Assembly (NCBI RefSeq): GCF_003201605.1 | Contig: NZ_QJJR01000003.1 | Span: 243,689 to 307,688 of the forward strand | Reading direction: 5' to 3' | DNA from: Streptohalobacillus salinus | Lineage (GTDB): Bacteria > Bacillota > Bacilli > Bacillales > Amphibacillaceae | Length of the DNA stretch: 64,000 nt | Shown: in pieces, positions 63,784 through 64,000 of the stretch | How the letters are laid out: the number at the start of each line of letters is the position of its first letter | How positions within the stretch are numbered: the stretch's first letter is position 1 | Program-made: the position numbers and the translations under genes | Notes under the pieces: generated by a model | What the model saw: only the letters and a program-made list of their open reading frames with translations | What the model was told of the DNA's origin: nothing | Databases searched by the model: none

Positions 63784-64000
63784 TGCTTTTATTCTGATTT
63801 TCAAGAATTTTTGCATTATCCTGAATTGTAAAATCAAATGCATAAACTTTTTTGAATATATCCCAATATATTCAAAAATCTATACTTATACTATTTTAAT
63901 CGATGCGGATGCTTGATTTTTATGCTATACTAGCCACCGCCTTGCGGCGTGCTCTTGACGTAAGTGCCTCTTCTTAGTGAGTCATTTGTTGGGTTCGGGG
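63784..64000. other. Structured non-coding end of the window
   Basis: A perfect inverted repeat TTTTTGAATATA / TATATTCAAAAA (63849-63878) lies upstream. TGCTATACT near 63922-63930 is an extended -10 reading rightward. It is followed by a CGCC-ttgc-GGCG hairpin (about 63937-63948) and G-rich sequence to the edge. No open frame begins here. It may be the leader of an RNA gene or a riboswitch for the next gene. Confidence 0.4.

Noticed and set aside
63900..64000. tmRNA, SRP RNA or RNase P RNA at the right edge
   Set aside because: The visible bases do not match the conserved starts of these RNAs as I know them, so I leave it unnamed.

Overview
The window is a chromosomal segment of a low-to-moderate G+C Gram-positive bacterium of the Bacillales. 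The evidence is AGGAGG-type ribosome sites with ATG/GTG/TTG starts, sigma-A promoters, CcpA (cre) sites, an S-box riboswitch, a SigI/RsgI pair, PTS permeases, lipobox lipoproteins and a LicR-type PRD regulator. The gene mix (plant-polysaccharide glycosidases, chemotaxis receptors, NADP-type glutamate dehydrogenase, FMN hydroxy-acid oxidase) would fit a facultatively anaerobic, motile relative of Amphibacillus, Halolactibacillus or Gracilibacillus. That placement is inference.

Layout: 1-4.1 kb holds a truncated type-II P-type ATPase, gdhA and a 29-residue membrane peptide. 4.2-7.3 kb is a maltodextrin module (GH13 amylase divergent from a LacI regulator). 7.3-14.3 kb has a membrane-anchored GH43 arabinanase with a LamG-like end, serC, a HAD phosphatase, a GltS-like symporter and a GNAT enzyme. 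14.4-31.3 kb is a large beta-mannan/galactomannan utilisation region: GH2 beta-mannosidase divergent from GH36 alpha-galactosidase; a seven-gene run (sugar-binding lipoprotein, two permeases, GH130 phosphorylase, GH113 mannanase, aldo/keto reductase, CE7 acetyl esterase); LacI regulator plus YesL-type membrane protein; and the pair cellobiose/mannobiose 2-epimerase plus mannosylglucose phosphorylase. 31.7-37.3 kb is a cellobiose-type PTS (IIB, IIC, IIA), phospho-beta-glucosidase and LicR-like regulator. 37.4-43.5 kb has a 1,266-residue wall-anchored GH26 mannanase divergent from a ROK kinase and mannose-6-phosphate isomerase.

These parts form one scheme. The surface mannanase cuts mannan, and the ABC importer brings in oligosaccharides (its ATPase must be encoded elsewhere). 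Inside, the acetyl esterase, alpha-galactosidase and GH113 enzyme strip and shorten them. The epimerase converts mannobiose to mannosylglucose, the GH130 enzymes phosphorolyse it, and beta-mannosidase, ROK kinase and ManA feed glycolysis. Related TTAACTT/AAGTTAA palindromes sit at most of the mannan promoters, next to or overlapping cre sites, which suggests one local LacI-family regulon under CcpA control.

43.5-44.8 kb is the least familiar part: a small operon encoding a secreted His/Gly-rich peptide and three small SHOCT-type proteins, the last with a TTG start. It is preceded by four TTCTTCAY repeats at exactly 11-bp intervals, an arrangement typical of OmpR/PhoP-family response-regulator sites. 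44.9-49.7 kb is an alpha-glucoside PTS with GH4 6-phospho-alpha-glucosidase, glycerate kinase and an RpiR regulator.

49.9-52.8 kb is a metal-homeostasis operon (CxxC metallochaperone, P1B ATPase with an unusual CPG motif, Crp/Fnr regulator), with a perfect FNR-like palindrome centred at about -41.5. 53.0-56.5 kb has sigI-rsgI, a lipoprotein and a Lys/Gly-tailed secreted protein. 56.9-59.7 kb has two chemoreceptors, one with a sigma-D type promoter. 59.9-63.7 kb has an alpha-hydroxy-acid oxidase and the metNPQ methionine importer under a SAM-I riboswitch. The last 220 bp hold structured non-coding DNA that runs off the window.
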